A stretch of DNA of 64,000 bases from Poecilobothrus nobilitatus (lineage: Eukaryota; Arthropoda; Insecta; Diptera; Dolichopodidae). The DNA lies in the NCBI GenBank assembly GCA_947095535.1, contig OX352773.1, forward strand, positions 267,956,515 through 268,020,514, given 5' to 3'. Position 1 is the stretch's first letter, and each line of letters begins with the position of its first letter. The notes below the pieces were generated by a model that saw only the letters and a program-made list of their open reading frames with translations, was not told the DNA's origin and searched no databases. The position numbers were made by a program, and so were the translations under genes. Below, one piece after another: positions 1 to 11,508 of this stretch.

Positions 1-1668
1 AGACACGAGTCCATATTGCAATATATTACTATACGATAGATATTTAAAAACCAGAAAAAAAAAAACTAAGAAATTCTTCTAGATAACGATTATGTATTAC
101 AGTTTAATATAAACATTTGTATAAAAGATTCTAGGAAGACTAAAAAATATCGTTCAGCTTCAGTTTCAGTTTTTAAGCAATTAAAATTTTATCTTACATT
201 TCATCAACAAAGTTATATTATATTCAAAAAAAAAAATAAAGGGTAGCAGAAATCATTTCAAAATTGAATTGTCTTGGTTTGACTGTAATGTATTATGAAT
301 TATTAGCGTTTTTTTGGTCATTTAACTAAAATCTGCATATGGATTCTTTTTCAATTTTTATTTTATATTTATTCTAATTTCTAAGAACTTTTTATGAGCA
401 AACAATTTTGACATTTTTATATTGGATAAAACTATCTTAGACTATTTAACCAATTACTTGATGTACATATTATACATATCTCATATTAAATTTTTTTTTT
501 CTCAGCCATCCACTAAGTCATTTATTATTCATATTTAACTAAGCATCAGTTTTTCGAATCTTTAATTTATCTAAGTCGTTGAATGCTTGGCTGTTATGGA
601 AATGACTAACTCGCCTCTCATATTATGTACCAACTAACAATTTATTCTCAGAATTCGATTATTTTTAAAATATTTTTTGTGGTCTAGATAATAATATTAT
701 ATACCAGATGAATCATTCAACTTGTGTAAAAAAAAAAACAAAACTTTTCATTATATATAGAAATGTATTTATCCTAAATTCTATAAGAAAATAGATCTTT
801 TGACATTTTAAAATTTGACTTTTTTTTTTGCAACATAACGGTTTCATCAAAATCCCAAGAGATTTTTTATTCCTTTTATTTCATCTGAAGTTTATAAATA
901 AAACCACAAAGCACATAATATGAAATTTACTGATCATCTTAAAGTTATCGTACCACAAAAAAAATATTTTATCCCCGTCAAAAACAAAAATTGAATTTTG
1001 ACAAGAAACATCACAAATCTTTTGCATTTTCATTTCAAATATTTTCAACCAAAAAAAAAAATAAAACTATAATTCTAATAACTTTATATAAAAATAGTAG
1101 GAAACACCATATGCAAAGGATTTTACGTACGAGTACAAAACTTATTTTTTGGTGTAAATGCATGCTCATTTTCGAAAAGTTCTAAAAGTTTTTTTTTTAC
1201 CTTACTAAAAATTGAATAAAGATGGTGGCTGGATTCAACAGCATAATGATCTTTTTTCTTTACATCAAATTTTTTTGACAACATTTTTGTTTCATTCCCC
1301 CCACACATAAAGCAGAAAACAGTCAAAAAAAAAAAAACAGTTATAGAGGAGAATAAAAATTTGCAAATAAATTTCATTTCTTTTGAATACATTTTCTATG
1401 ATTGAATGCGATTTTTTATCTACTTTTCATTTCATTTTTTAACATTTATTCACTGTTTCAAGTTGAAATTTATTGTAAGATAAAATAAATATTATCATTC
1501 TCTATCTCTTTCTATTTCTGATATATAAGAAAAAAAAAAAAAATTTTTTTTTAATACTGTTAGTATTGACTTTGCATAGAAATAAGATAAATTAAACGAA
1601 AAAGAAAATATATACGAGTATATCTATAGATAATATAAGAATATTTCATTTTCTATTTTATGTTTTTT

Positions 1669-1689
1669 TCTCTCTCTCTCTATCTCTCT
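1669..1689. repeat. (TC)n microsatellite
   Basis: A short pyrimidine run of TC units, interrupted once by TA, inside an AT-rich spacer. Visible directly; no function is implied. Confidence 0.8.
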
Positions 1690-2654
1690 GTTTTTCTTCT
1701 TTCATATTTTATTAAATAAAAAAATATTAAGAAGAGCAATAAGATATTTTCTTAACATTTGAATTAAATTGAAAATCTATCTATATTTTCTTTATCCCTA
1801 TATATATTATGATCTATCTCTAGTATCTTTTCTGTTTTTCGTTTTTTGTTTTTTCGTTGGTTGGTTGCAAGATTATTAAAATTGAAATATAATATATTTT
1901 TATTTATATTTATTTAATATTTATTTTAATTTTAATATTTTTATTTTGTTGAATTAAAAGAAAAACGAAAAAAATGATTTTTTAATATCCGTAAATGGAA
2001 ATATGACTCTTTTAGAATCATTATTAATGATTCAATTATTTAATATATTAGCAAAGATGTAACATAATTTCAAAAAAATGTTTGTTTCTCTCCTTTTCTT
2101 TAATATTGTCGCTATTTTGTATAGTTATTTTTTTTCTGTAGTAATTTTTCCTTTAGGGTAAATGTTCTGTTGAATGATTATTAATTTAACAACACTTAAT
2201 TTTTGATGTACGGATAATCAGATAAAAAATAAATTGCAATGATATTGTTATTTCTTCATCTAATATATATATTAATACTTAAAGACTATAATATAATATA
2301 ATAGTAACAATACACCGACAGAAAAGATTTTCCATTTAGGAAAATGTAATAACTAAATTAAGAATAACCATTGAAAAGTTTACCATGAAATAACGAAAAT
2401 CAAATTGTGAAACTTTAAAAATTTAAAATCGAATTTCATTTCCTTAACTGTGTGTCCTACTATAGGGACTTTAGAGATTTTACTAGAAAAAATTAAGCCC
2501 GTTCTTTAAGCCGAAAACTGAATGAACGAAAATTTTTACCCCCGGCACTTCAGCACTTAAAACTTGTGTATGGTTTCAACTTAGTGAAACTACTGATTCA
2601 CATAGCAAGGACCATAACGGTATTACTCAAATTTTCTTCATATTTTTAAAAAAA

Positions 2655-2695
2655 GATGGATCCATTGCAATATAAGATGATCCATTGCAATATAA
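2655..2695 (+). repeat. Tandem duplication, about 20 bp x 2
   Basis: Two adjacent copies of GATCCATTGCAATATAA, the first preceded by GATG and the second by GAT, lie head to tail. The near identity suggests a recent local slippage event. No gene overlaps it. Confidence 0.8.
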
Positions 2696-3310
2696 CAGTT
2701 ATCTATAGGTTTGACGGCAAATTACTATACTTTCTATTATAATTTTATACTTATCTATAAATAACTAGAGAAAATATGACTTTTAAATAAACTTTAAGTT
2801 CAATAAAATAATAATTATGTTTTAATTCTAACAATTAACTGCTCAATTTTTTAATGACTTTTAATCGAAGAAGCAAAATAGAGTTTGTGTCGGGTTTATA
2901 TTTCGTCTGGACCATCATTTAGTGAAAAAATTTTAACATTACTCTAATTGTGATTATAATTCATAATTGTAATTTAGGAAAAAGTTAGGAAAAATTACAT
3001 AAAAAATAAAATATTTATTTATTTAATTTATATTAATATTACACAAACCACATAGGATATTGCAATTTCTTCAATTTGTCGAATAAAAATAAAATAGTTT
3101 ATAAATTTAAAATTATTTTCAAAAGACGTTTCATAATTTTAGGTATCATTACATTCTTTTTTTTTTCATTCATTTAAACTTAAATATTAAATTTCTTTTA
3201 AAACACAAATGTTTTTTTTTTATCAATATTAATCCATAAAAAAATCATAATTAGGAAAATAAAACCGAAATATATAATTGTTTTTTTTTTTGATATACCT
3301 ATATATTTTT

Positions 3311-4068
3311 ATACCCGTATGAACTATGTTTAAGAGTATAATAAATTTGCCATTACGATTGTAACACCTTAAAGCAGTCCAGCTAGATATATTGTCAAGG
3401 GTATGGATAGGCTCAGAATCGCATTCTGAGTCGCTTAAGCGATGTACGTCTGTCCGTCCTTCCGACCTTCGGCACGATAACTCAAAAAATAAAGAAGCTA
3501 GGAGGTTGAAACTTTTTTTACATCACTTTTGAAAAATTGTTAGTTTTCCTATTTAAATCCGGCATTTTCGGCCGCCGGGTTCGAGTAGCTGCCATAGAAC
3601 TTGTTTCTTTATATGGAAATAACTCAGTATCTATTCAAGCTAAGTATCTGTAACTATAAATTTTGCAAATGATGATCAAATTTTATGGCAACAACTTCTC
3701 TTTTTAAATGAAAATAACTTAGTGTCTATTGAAGCTAGGTATCTTAAATTTAGTGAAAAGATGTCGAGTTATTTGCTAAAAACTTTTGTAAAATTTTATT
3801 GGTCTAAAGCAACCGATTCAGGCTTCTTGTACCTCTTGGAACTTAATGAAGCTAGACGTCTAAAATCTTATAAATGATGAACAAAAGTTATCGCAACAAC
3901 TTCTGTAAAATTTGGTTGTGCTGATGCAATAGATTCGGGTAGCTGTCCTACAATTCGCCAATTTACATAAATATATCTCGGTAGTTAACGTCGGTACTAA
4001 AACATCTGAAAGTTTTAAAAAGATGGTCAGTTTTATAGAAACAGGGTATATTACGTTCATACGGGTAT
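3311..4068 (+). mobile_element. Repeat family A, copy 1 (near full length)
   Basis: The copy is bounded by ATACCCGTATGAAC at 3311-3324 and its reverse complement GTTCATACGGGTAT at 4055-4068. Past the right inverted repeat, sequence conserved with the other copies continues (CCCAGAGTTGATACAGTCTACTC). About 130 bp from the left end is a CTGTCCGTCC-type tract followed by GATAACTCAAAAAATAAAG. The interior holds degenerate tandem modules of roughly 150-170 bp, each with a motif like AACTTAGTGTCTATTGAAGC and ending near GCAACAACTTCT. It has no coding capacity. This looks like a non-autonomous element of unknown superfamily; members also lie at 7499, 27487 and 34414. Confidence 0.8.
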
Positions 4069-6406
4069 CCCAGAGTTGATACAGTCTACTCGTTGCGTTG
4101 ACACAGCATTCTTACTCGTTTTGAATAGAAATTAATTACCTCAAAAATACCGGATAAGAGATTACCGATGCTTAAAAATATAATATTTTTTTGCGTTCTA
4201 AAGAAACAAAAAAAAAATATATCACTAAAGATTAAAAAGTTTTAAATTTCATCTAAAATCAAAAGATAAAATAAAATATAAAAAAAAAACCCTAAGACCG
4301 TTCGTTTAAAGGACATTATAAATATTATATTTTAAATCCTACAAGAAATTTCTTTGTCAGTAAAATTCAAACATTATTTTCAATTATTTTAGTGAGAAAA
4401 CTAGAAATGAATTCGTGGAAAAAGGTACTGTACTCCTCTAGAATGCCCACACTCTCAATTTAAGTTGTATTCAATTTTATTTAAAAATAAATTGAAAAAA
4501 AAAATTTGGACTTAAATTTTCATAAAAAGTTAAGTTAAAAATTAAAAATTCTTAGAAAATTTTTTGCCAAAGAAGTACTTTTTTTTTTGTTTTGCTTTGG
4601 TTTAGAATGGTTTTTAAGTTCTCGAATTGAATCTTTTTTTTTGTTCTTTGTTAAAAGAGGCACTTTGATCGTTTGAAACTAAGAGCATTTATAAAAATAA
4701 AAAAATGAAATAAACAAAAAAAAAAAATAAATAAATAAAAACAAAATACATTAAGGTTTATCTTAAAAAGTAAAAACTTAAATGTTTTCTTTTAATATTT
4801 ATTTTTGAATATTCTTAAGTAAGTCAACAATATAAATTTTTTTTTTTCTTTTGTCCTTATTTAAGGACATTTAAATATAAAATAAAAAAATAAAACAAAA
4901 ACAAACTAAGTAATAAAAAGAAAATTGCCAAGGTAACAAGGATTTTCTTTGTTTCGAAATATGATGGTAATGATTTTTTTTTTTTTTTGTTTGTTAGTAA
5001 ATACTACGCTAATACCTTATTTCACCGTGTGTTCTAAGTCAAGGCTAAAATTATTTAATTGCAGACAGAGTGTAATTTTTAAAATAAATATAAGGTTTAT
5101 TTTTTTTTATTGTTATTCGTTTTAAAAATAAACAAAGAAAATAAAGTAAAACTTAATTTTGAGAAATTTTTAAAAAAAATTATAGATAGAGTATTCAAAT
5201 TTCAGTGAAATGTTAAATAAAGAAAAACTTTACAAATTTTGCGGCGAATTAAAATTTTCTCAAGATGAAATCAAATTTTTTGAAAAGCAATCTGAAAATA
5301 AAAGCCATTACTATAAACAAAATAATAATTTAAATATTACTTATTACAAATTTTGGAATTATATTACCGTTATGCAATTAAATAAAATTTACATTTGAAT
5401 TTTTGTAGTTTTTGGAGCGATATATTCACCGTTAAGATATTATACAACTCAAAAATGTAAGTGTCAAAAGAAATTAAAGCGCTAGAGGAAAATGAAAAAT
5501 TGTTTTTTTTTTTTTCGATTACTATATAGAGCATATAAACATACATCCAATAAATGATTTATTAATCACATTTGACTAAGATTCACTAAGCCGTTGATTA
5601 CTCGGTTATACATATTAAAATTTCATTATATCTTTAGGTTTATTGCTCTTTTATATTGTATTGAAATGTAGATATTAAAATATTAAATCTGATTTATATT
5701 TTTTCTGACTAATATGTATTTAATATATAATACATTAAATAACATATTAAAATCCGAATTCAATAAGTTTTCTTAAAATAATTTATTTGTTAAGAATCAC
5801 ATGTGTAAAATAATTTAATTGTTAAGAATCACGTGTTTTTAATATAATATAATTTTGGTTCAGGTGTGATTTTTATTTTACTGTTGTGCAATACATTTTC
5901 ATTTTCAATTCATTTCGAAATATTGTATATATAATACATGATATATGGTAGTATATAATGTAAACGGGTATTAATAAATTAATTTGTTTGTCTAAAAAAT
6001 TTGAAATACATCTAATAAGAATTATTTTTAATTTTATTACGTAAACTGATAATATTTGTATATAGAATGTTAAATATAAATATAAATTGTTGGTACAGTT
6101 ATTTATGGAAATTAAAATTTCCACGAAAACAATTTTCTTCCAAAAAAAATATTTGTATATTATATAATAACATGTTAATGGAAGAAGGGTAATTTTAATG
6201 TAAATCAGTACAATTTAACATAAGTTGATTACAAAACCAAGAGAAATAATATGCCCATACCCACATAAATAAAATTTACTTATTATATTGTAACTAAAAA
6301 ACTAAAAAAATTACTCAAGAGACTTTCGGAAGGCTTATTTAAAGCGGCGAGACAGGTTATCATTTATTTGTTCTTATATTTTTAGTAAATTTTTAAAAAA
6401 TTGTAT
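4069..6406. other. Gene-free AT-rich spacer
   Basis: Mostly homopolymer-rich sequence. The first about 25 bases belong to the conserved tail of the family A copy on the left. The 62-codon open frame at 5210-5398 starts twelve bases after a possible splice acceptor (ATTTCAG) and is rich in Lys, Asn, Glu and Tyr. This is what AT-rich DNA gives by chance, so it is only a weak gene candidate. A 32-bp tandem duplication sits at 5775-5838. Confidence 0.5.
5775..5838 (+). repeat. 32-bp tandem duplication
   Basis: Two adjacent 32-bp units beginning AAAATAATTTA and containing TTGTTAAGAATCAC differ at only a few positions; the first ends CATGTGT and the second CGTGTTT. No gene overlaps it. It looks like a local duplication. 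Confidence 0.8.
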
Positions 6407-6511
6407 TCATGCTTGAATATTACGTTGTCGCTGTTGCTTGACAAGAGGTCGATAATAGTTATACCTGAAACGTACGATGAGTGGGACGCTAGCTCCACGA
6501 TGCACCCGTTT
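6407..6511 (-). pseudogene. Unidentified coding-like island
   Basis: The minus strand stays open for 34 codons plus a stop, from just after tandem stops (TAA TGA, ending at 6512) down to a TGA at 6407-6409. The predicted peptide has a non-AT-biased composition, with Val-Pro-Leu-Ile-Val-Arg, then Tyr-Asn-Tyr-Tyr-Arg-Pro-Leu-Val and an Arg/Gln-rich end. The local G+C is clearly above the flanks. I do not recognise the family. It could be the end of a decayed mobile-element ORF or a small terminal exon; a TTTCAG that could serve as an acceptor lies inside it. No partner exon was found. Confidence 0.3.
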
Positions 6512-7498
6512 TCATTACGGAAACTTTGATTCTCTCAGTAAAAGAGGTATTTTTTGCTTCACAAGTATCGCTTAACAATTGACAGAGTGTCAAAAAAAGA
6601 GATGGGTTATTAATTATATCAAGACTTTTTGACTATATGATAAACTGATCGAAATGCTCAGTAAAATTAGCCTAAATCTATCTGAAAATATTCGTTGTAT
6701 AGTAAATTTACAATGGTGGATTTACTGAAGAATTTTAAAATTTCTAAAAAACCGATAATTTCTAACAATAATTAAAAACAAGCTATATTTGGCCTATACT
6801 ACACAACGTTCAAAATACGAGCTAGTGCCATTAATTGTGAAAGGAAATACAGAAGGATAGTACTTATGTGTATATGTGAAAGAAATATGACGATTTCAAA
6901 TATAATAAAATGGAAGAATGTAACTAATTTTAGCTTGTCAATGCAGATGCTTCTACATGCTACTTCGAATTTCAAAATATTGAATACAAAATCACACTTA
7001 CATACATAAATTGCAATTAAATTAAAAGAAGAAGATGTAAATTAATGCCCAAAAATGCTTTCCAACACCAATTTGATCTGAAATTGAAGAAAAGTAATTT
7101 CTTCGAACGTTATATTAAAAATATCTAAAAACAGCAAAATTGAGTCATAAAGCCCATTTCCTTCGTTAAAAAACAAAGAAAAAAATCGATGGATTATGTA
7201 GCAGACCGACAACAAAACAACAAAATATTTATATTTTATTATAGAACATATAAAAAATACTTACTTATTACACAATCATTTAATATGATTTTAACAATAA
7301 ATATCGGCATTAAAAGAAAATTAACCGAAATCCACAAAAACAATAATAAGATTTATTTATAAATTCAATATTATTTAAGAGCTATAAGTAACTTTAAATC
7401 TCAACCTTGAAATTCTTTTATTTGTGGCAATTTAAAAAGAAATTGAAATATTCAGGAAATTTCTTTGTATATTTTAGACACTGTCTGATTGTTTTTTT
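6512..7498. other. Gene-free spacer
   Basis: Slightly less homopolymeric than the flanks, but no domain, RNA gene or repeat was recognised. The sequence stops abruptly at the left inverted repeat of the next family A copy. Confidence 0.5.
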
Positions 7499-8300
7499 AT
7501 ACCCGTATGAATTATGTTCAAGGGTATAATAAATTTGCCATTACGTTTTGACACCTTAAAGAAGTTGAGCTAGATATAGTGTCAAAGGTATAAATCAGCA
7601 GTCGATTAAGCCATCCATGTACGCACGTCCGTCCGCACGATAACTCAAAAAATAAGGGAGCTAGGAGGCTGAAATTTTTTTTGCCTAAAATTGTTCGTTT
7701 CGCTATTCAAATCCAGCATTTTCGACCGTCGGGTTCGAGTAGTTCGTGCCATACAACTTTTTTCTTTATATGTAATTCTAAGATCATTATTTGCAAATGA
7801 TGATCAAGTTTTATGGCAACAACTTCTGTAAAATTTGGTTGTGATGGTACGGCAGGTTGGGGTAGCTGCCATACAACTCCTCTTTTTAAATGAAAATAAC
7901 TCAGTGTCTATTGAAGCTCTATTGAAGGTATCTGAAATTTAGTGAAGAGATGTCGAGTTACATGCCAAAAACTTTTGTAAAATTTGATTGATCGAAAGCA
8001 GCCGGTTCAGGCTTCAGCCTTCATCTCTTGGAACTTAATGAAGCAAGGCGTCTAAAATCTTATAATTGATGATTAAGAGTTATGGCAACAACTTCTGTAA
8101 AATTTGGTTGGGCTGATGCAATAGATTCGGGTAGCTGTCCTACAATTCGCCAATTTACATAAATATATCGCTGTAGTTAACGTCGGTACTAAAACATCAG
8201 AAAGTTTTTCAAAGATGAACAAGTTTTCAAGAAACAGGATATATTATGTTCATACGGGTATCCCAGAGTTGACACAGTCTACTCTACTGCACTCTTCCTG
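7499..8300 (+). mobile_element. Repeat family A, copy 2 (near full length)
   Basis: Left end ATACCCGTATGAAT at 7499 and right inverted repeat GTTCATACGGGTAT at 8248-8261, followed by the conserved outer tail running to about 8300 (GACACAGTCTACTCTACTGC, then ACTCTTCC). The CGTCCGTCCG tract is at about 7625-7637, followed by ATAACTCAAAAAATAAGG. Three degenerate internal modules are visible. The copy is collinear with copy 1 and similar in length but carries many small differences, so the two are not a recent duplication. No coding capacity. Confidence 0.8.
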
Positions 8301-9521
8301 CTTTTTTTTTCGTTTATTTAATTCTAAAAATTTATATTTGTGTTTGTTATTAACAGATTTTTGTTTTTCTATTTTTTAATTGTGGTTATGTGGTTTCTTT
8401 CTAATATTTATTTTTAATATTTTTTACACGCCATCTTCTCGTTTGAAATTTTTCTTCAACTTTAAAAGGGTGTCACAAGAGACCACAAAAATCGAAGATT
8501 TGAATAAAAATTATAAAAAAAAAAACTAAACTTTGGAATAAACACGTGGAATTTTTCTAAATATATTTTTTTATTTGAAATTTGGTAAATATCAAGGGAT
8601 AAAAAAAGAGAAAGAAATGAAATAAAACAGGATAAAAATAGAAAAGTTAACGAACGAAAAACAATATTGAAAAAAAAAAAAAGATAATCACTCATTTACC
8701 TATAACCTAAGTTTGAGTAAGACAGGGTGTATATGGAGAAAAATGTTTGGTTTTTTGTTTGATTTTTCTTTTTTTTTTTGGGTTTGTGGGAATTTTTGTT
8801 TTAGAAAAGAAAGAAATTTGTCTCGTAGGACTTAAAAGAATTTAAATTATTATTTTTTTTTATTTTTTAAATACTTTGTGATAAATTGAATAAAAATTGG
8901 GATAAAATTCTTTTTATTTTATGATTTATGTAAATAAAATACAAAAAAGAAAATACAAATTAAAATCGATTTATTGATTAAATGATTCAAATTGGATTTT
9001 ATTTTTTTTACTATTTTGTTTACTTTTGACTAATTCTGAGGAATTAAATTTGAAAACAATTTTTAAAATTACAACTTCAAAATTTATTTTAATTTATTTT
9101 ACTTACTTATTTACTTTAGTTACTTGTTTACTTGACTTACTTACTTGCATATACTTAAAAATTTTCAAAGCATTTGAATTTAAAATTACTTTAATGTTTT
9201 TGAGAATAAATTTTCTTAATTTTTTTCGTTTTTTTTTTTTAATTTAATTATAATATTTGACAACTGGTATTAGAAAACTTTGAATTATGCAATTTTTTTA
9301 ACAATTCTTGTGATTTTTAGCACAATTTTAAAAGATAAAAAAAACTTGAAAAATTTGTATATGTATTAGTTTCATTATGACAATCCGGTTCGTCCATTTA
9401 TGAAACTTCTAAAAATGTTAAAGATAGAACAATGAAATTTGAACCATGGATAAAATTCTTCTTAAAACAATTGATGTTGTCGAACAAGTTTTTTTTATAG
9501 CTCCACCCATTCAAAATTAAC
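8301..9521. other. Gene-free AT-rich spacer
   Basis: Poly(T)/poly(A)-rich sequence. Open frames around 8462-8695 and 9026-9247 are Phe/Leu-rich readings of T tracts, with no signal beyond composition. The last stretch (about 9380-9521) may be degraded upstream LINE sequence but could not be read with confidence. Confidence 0.5.
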
Positions 9522-10475
9522 TTGCAGCCTTTTGACATATTTGCATTAAGCGTAAACAGTGCACCAAGCCTTCAAGTTCAAGATTCTTTGCAGAGAACAC
9601 TAAGCCTTCAAGATTCATTGCAGAAAGAATTATGGTCTAATAATTCTTCATATACAAACATAAGCTAAATATCTATTTTCACAGACGGTTCTAAAATAGG
9701 TGGCAAAACCGATTTTGAAAGCTTTTTTGAAAAATTAAATTGTCGTGTTTCAATGAGATTACCTGATATTTGCAGTGTTTTCAAGAAAAAGTTCTATCAA
9801 GTCATATACCTGCTAACGTTGCGTTTGCAAATTAATCAAAATAGCAAGAATTACAAAATCAAAGGCAGTTGAGGGCAGTCGAGAAGTATTGAAAATACTT
9901 TCTTCAAAGAACAGCATATAAATTTAATTTGGGTTCAAGAGCAGGAGGGTATTACAGAAAACGAGAGGGCGGATGATCTATCAAAGCACCAATCAGAGCT
10001 TGAGCTAAGTGTTAAGAATATACCATCTATCCACGTATCTGTATAAACCCTCAAATTCAATATTAAGAAGAACTTCCTTGAGTTAGCTGTAAGGTGGTGG
10101 CTAGCAGGTACAATTTGCAGTAGAACTAGAGCCTTGAGGCTAGATTTGTGTTTAAAAATATCCAAATTCACACATTCCCTCTCTAGAACTAAAATTGAAC
10201 AATTGATTGTTGTTATTATAGGCAATTGTCTTATCTGTAGATAAGCTAGAAGATTAGGAGTGCATGTGTATTTTAACTGTGGATTATGCAGAGGAATTGA
10301 TGCAATAGAGAGCGTGGAGCACTTTCTCTCCACTTGTCCTTGTCTATCAAGAAAAAGGCGAAAATATCTCGGAAGTTTCTTTTTCTAAGAGTTAGGCCAA
10401 CTCTCTGACATATATCTGAAAAGCTTTCAAAGATTCTTCCGTCAGAGTGGTATTATCGTAGCATAAATCTAGTGA
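9522..10475 (+). pseudogene. LINE (non-LTR retrotransposon) ORF2 3' remnant: RNase H and zinc knuckle
   Basis: A single plus-strand frame (codons starting 9522, 9525 and so on) reads as the end of a LINE polyprotein. It starts with a post-RT linker (LQPFDIFALSV). The RNase H start IFTDGSKIGGK at 9675 carries the first catalytic Asp. The second acidic position appears lost. The late RNase H block IWVQEQEGITENERADDLSK at 9927 keeps the final Asp. A C-terminal tail (RWWLAGT) follows, then CGLC...VEHFLSTC, a C-x2-C-x10-H-x4-C knuckle near 10272-10331. Stops interrupt it at 9666, 9870, 10044, 10242 and 10386, and again at 10464, yet the frame never shifts. This arrangement is known from R1/LOA/Jockey-type insect LINEs; the clade is not certain. 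A 33-bp internal duplication lies near 9567-9625. The element is dead. Confidence 0.85.
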
Positions 10476-11332
10476 ACTTAAAACCAACTCTGGTCTATGT
10501 TTTGTATGTACTCTACGGATGTAGAGTCTATAGTGATTACTAACACGTTATCTCAGTTTTCATCAATAAAAAGTTTGAAGAAAATAAAATAATAAAAATT
10601 TTGTATAAATTACAAATTATTGATCAGCTTAAAAAGAAGCTGATGATTTTAAAGTTTATACAATTCGAAGTAAAGTTCTTATTCTTGATATTTAAATTTT
10701 ATTTGTAAAAAAGCTACTATCAATTTAAAAAAAAAAATTTAAAAGAAAATAAAATTTTTGAAAGGGATTATTTTCTGTTAAGTAAAAGATGAAAGAAAAG
10801 TGAAAAAGGATTTGGATTACAGTCATTGAATGTTTTATCTTTTTGTTTTTGTTTTGGGGGATTTTACTTTAGATTGTCCTTGAATCATCGATTTATGTCG
10901 GCAAAATTCTCATATTTAAGTCCATTTACCATTTTTTTAACGTTGTTTTTTTTTTATTATGATAATTTTGATTCTTTTAGTTCCAGACAATGGTTTAGAA
11001 CTTAAAATTAACTTCATTATTGAATATTCAAACCTATATCAAATTGCAAATAACTTTCAAAATGGAAACTTTTCTAATGTTATTTCTTCTGACAGGATCT
11101 AAAATAAAAAAAAAAAACTCATTGAAAAAAAAAGTATTGAAGTAAATCAATTTTAGTCTGTAAAATATTTATTTGTTTTTTATTTTGACAACAAGGCAGA
11201 GTTTTTTTTTTATCAATGAATTTATTTCATTATAGAAAAAAAATAAAAAAAAAATTTTAGTGCTGATTTAAATAATTTTTTACTTAAAATAACAACATTT
11301 TTTAAATTTTTTAAAGTCTAAATAAAAAAAAA
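10476..11332. other. Probable LINE 3' UTR then AT-rich spacer
   Basis: The first about 85 bases (to about 10560), of mixed composition, are likely the 3' untranslated part of the LINE remnant. No poly(A) tail or target duplication could be set with confidence. The remainder is homopolymer-rich with no gene. Confidence 0.4.
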
Positions 11333-11508
11333 GAGACCTGACCTAGTAGGTAAGAGCGTATAATATACGCTGTTAACGCCGAGGGTTCGAATCGTAAAAA
11401 CGAACGTCGTAATAATAATTTCCCCTTGTGACATTTACAGCCACCCTTGAAAAGGAAAGTTTGTGTAGTTGCCTTGTCACATTTATATGTGGCAGAGGAA
11501 TAAACTTA
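11333..11508 (+). mobile_element. tRNA-derived SINE, copy 1
   Basis: The head resembles a tRNA: an A-box-like CCTAGTAGGTAAG and a B-box-like GGGTTCGAATCG, separated by CGTATAATATACGCTGTTAAC. The body is shared with the copy at 47836: CGTCGTAATAATAATTTCCC, a segment with ACAGCCAC.CTTGAAAAGGAAAG, and the ending ATGTGGCAGAGGAATAAAC. It lacks the first bases and part of the T-arm region of the better copy. It is a RNA polymerase III-type retroposon with no coding capacity. A short open frame at 11428-11670 merely crosses its tail. Confidence 0.8.

Larger units (their letters stand above)
1..3310. other. Gene-free AT-rich spacer
   Basis: No gene or recognisable element is seen here. The sequence is dominated by A and T runs, a short (TC)n tract near 1669-1689, and a 20-21-bp tandem duplication at 2655-2695. 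Open frames around 991-1392 are lysine- and phenylalanine-rich readings of homopolymer tracts and show no domain, so they are not annotated as genes. Confidence 0.6.

Noticed and set aside
5210..5398. 62-codon hydrophilic frame after an ATTTCAG
   Set aside because: Residues are almost all those encoded by AT-rich codons (Lys, Asn, Glu, Tyr, Phe, Ile). No domain or neighbouring exon supports it.
9935..10333. Minus-strand open frame of 132 codons, the longest in the window
   Set aside because: It is antisense to the LINE remnant, whose plus-strand frame shows RNase H and zinc-knuckle residues. The minus reading has no motif.
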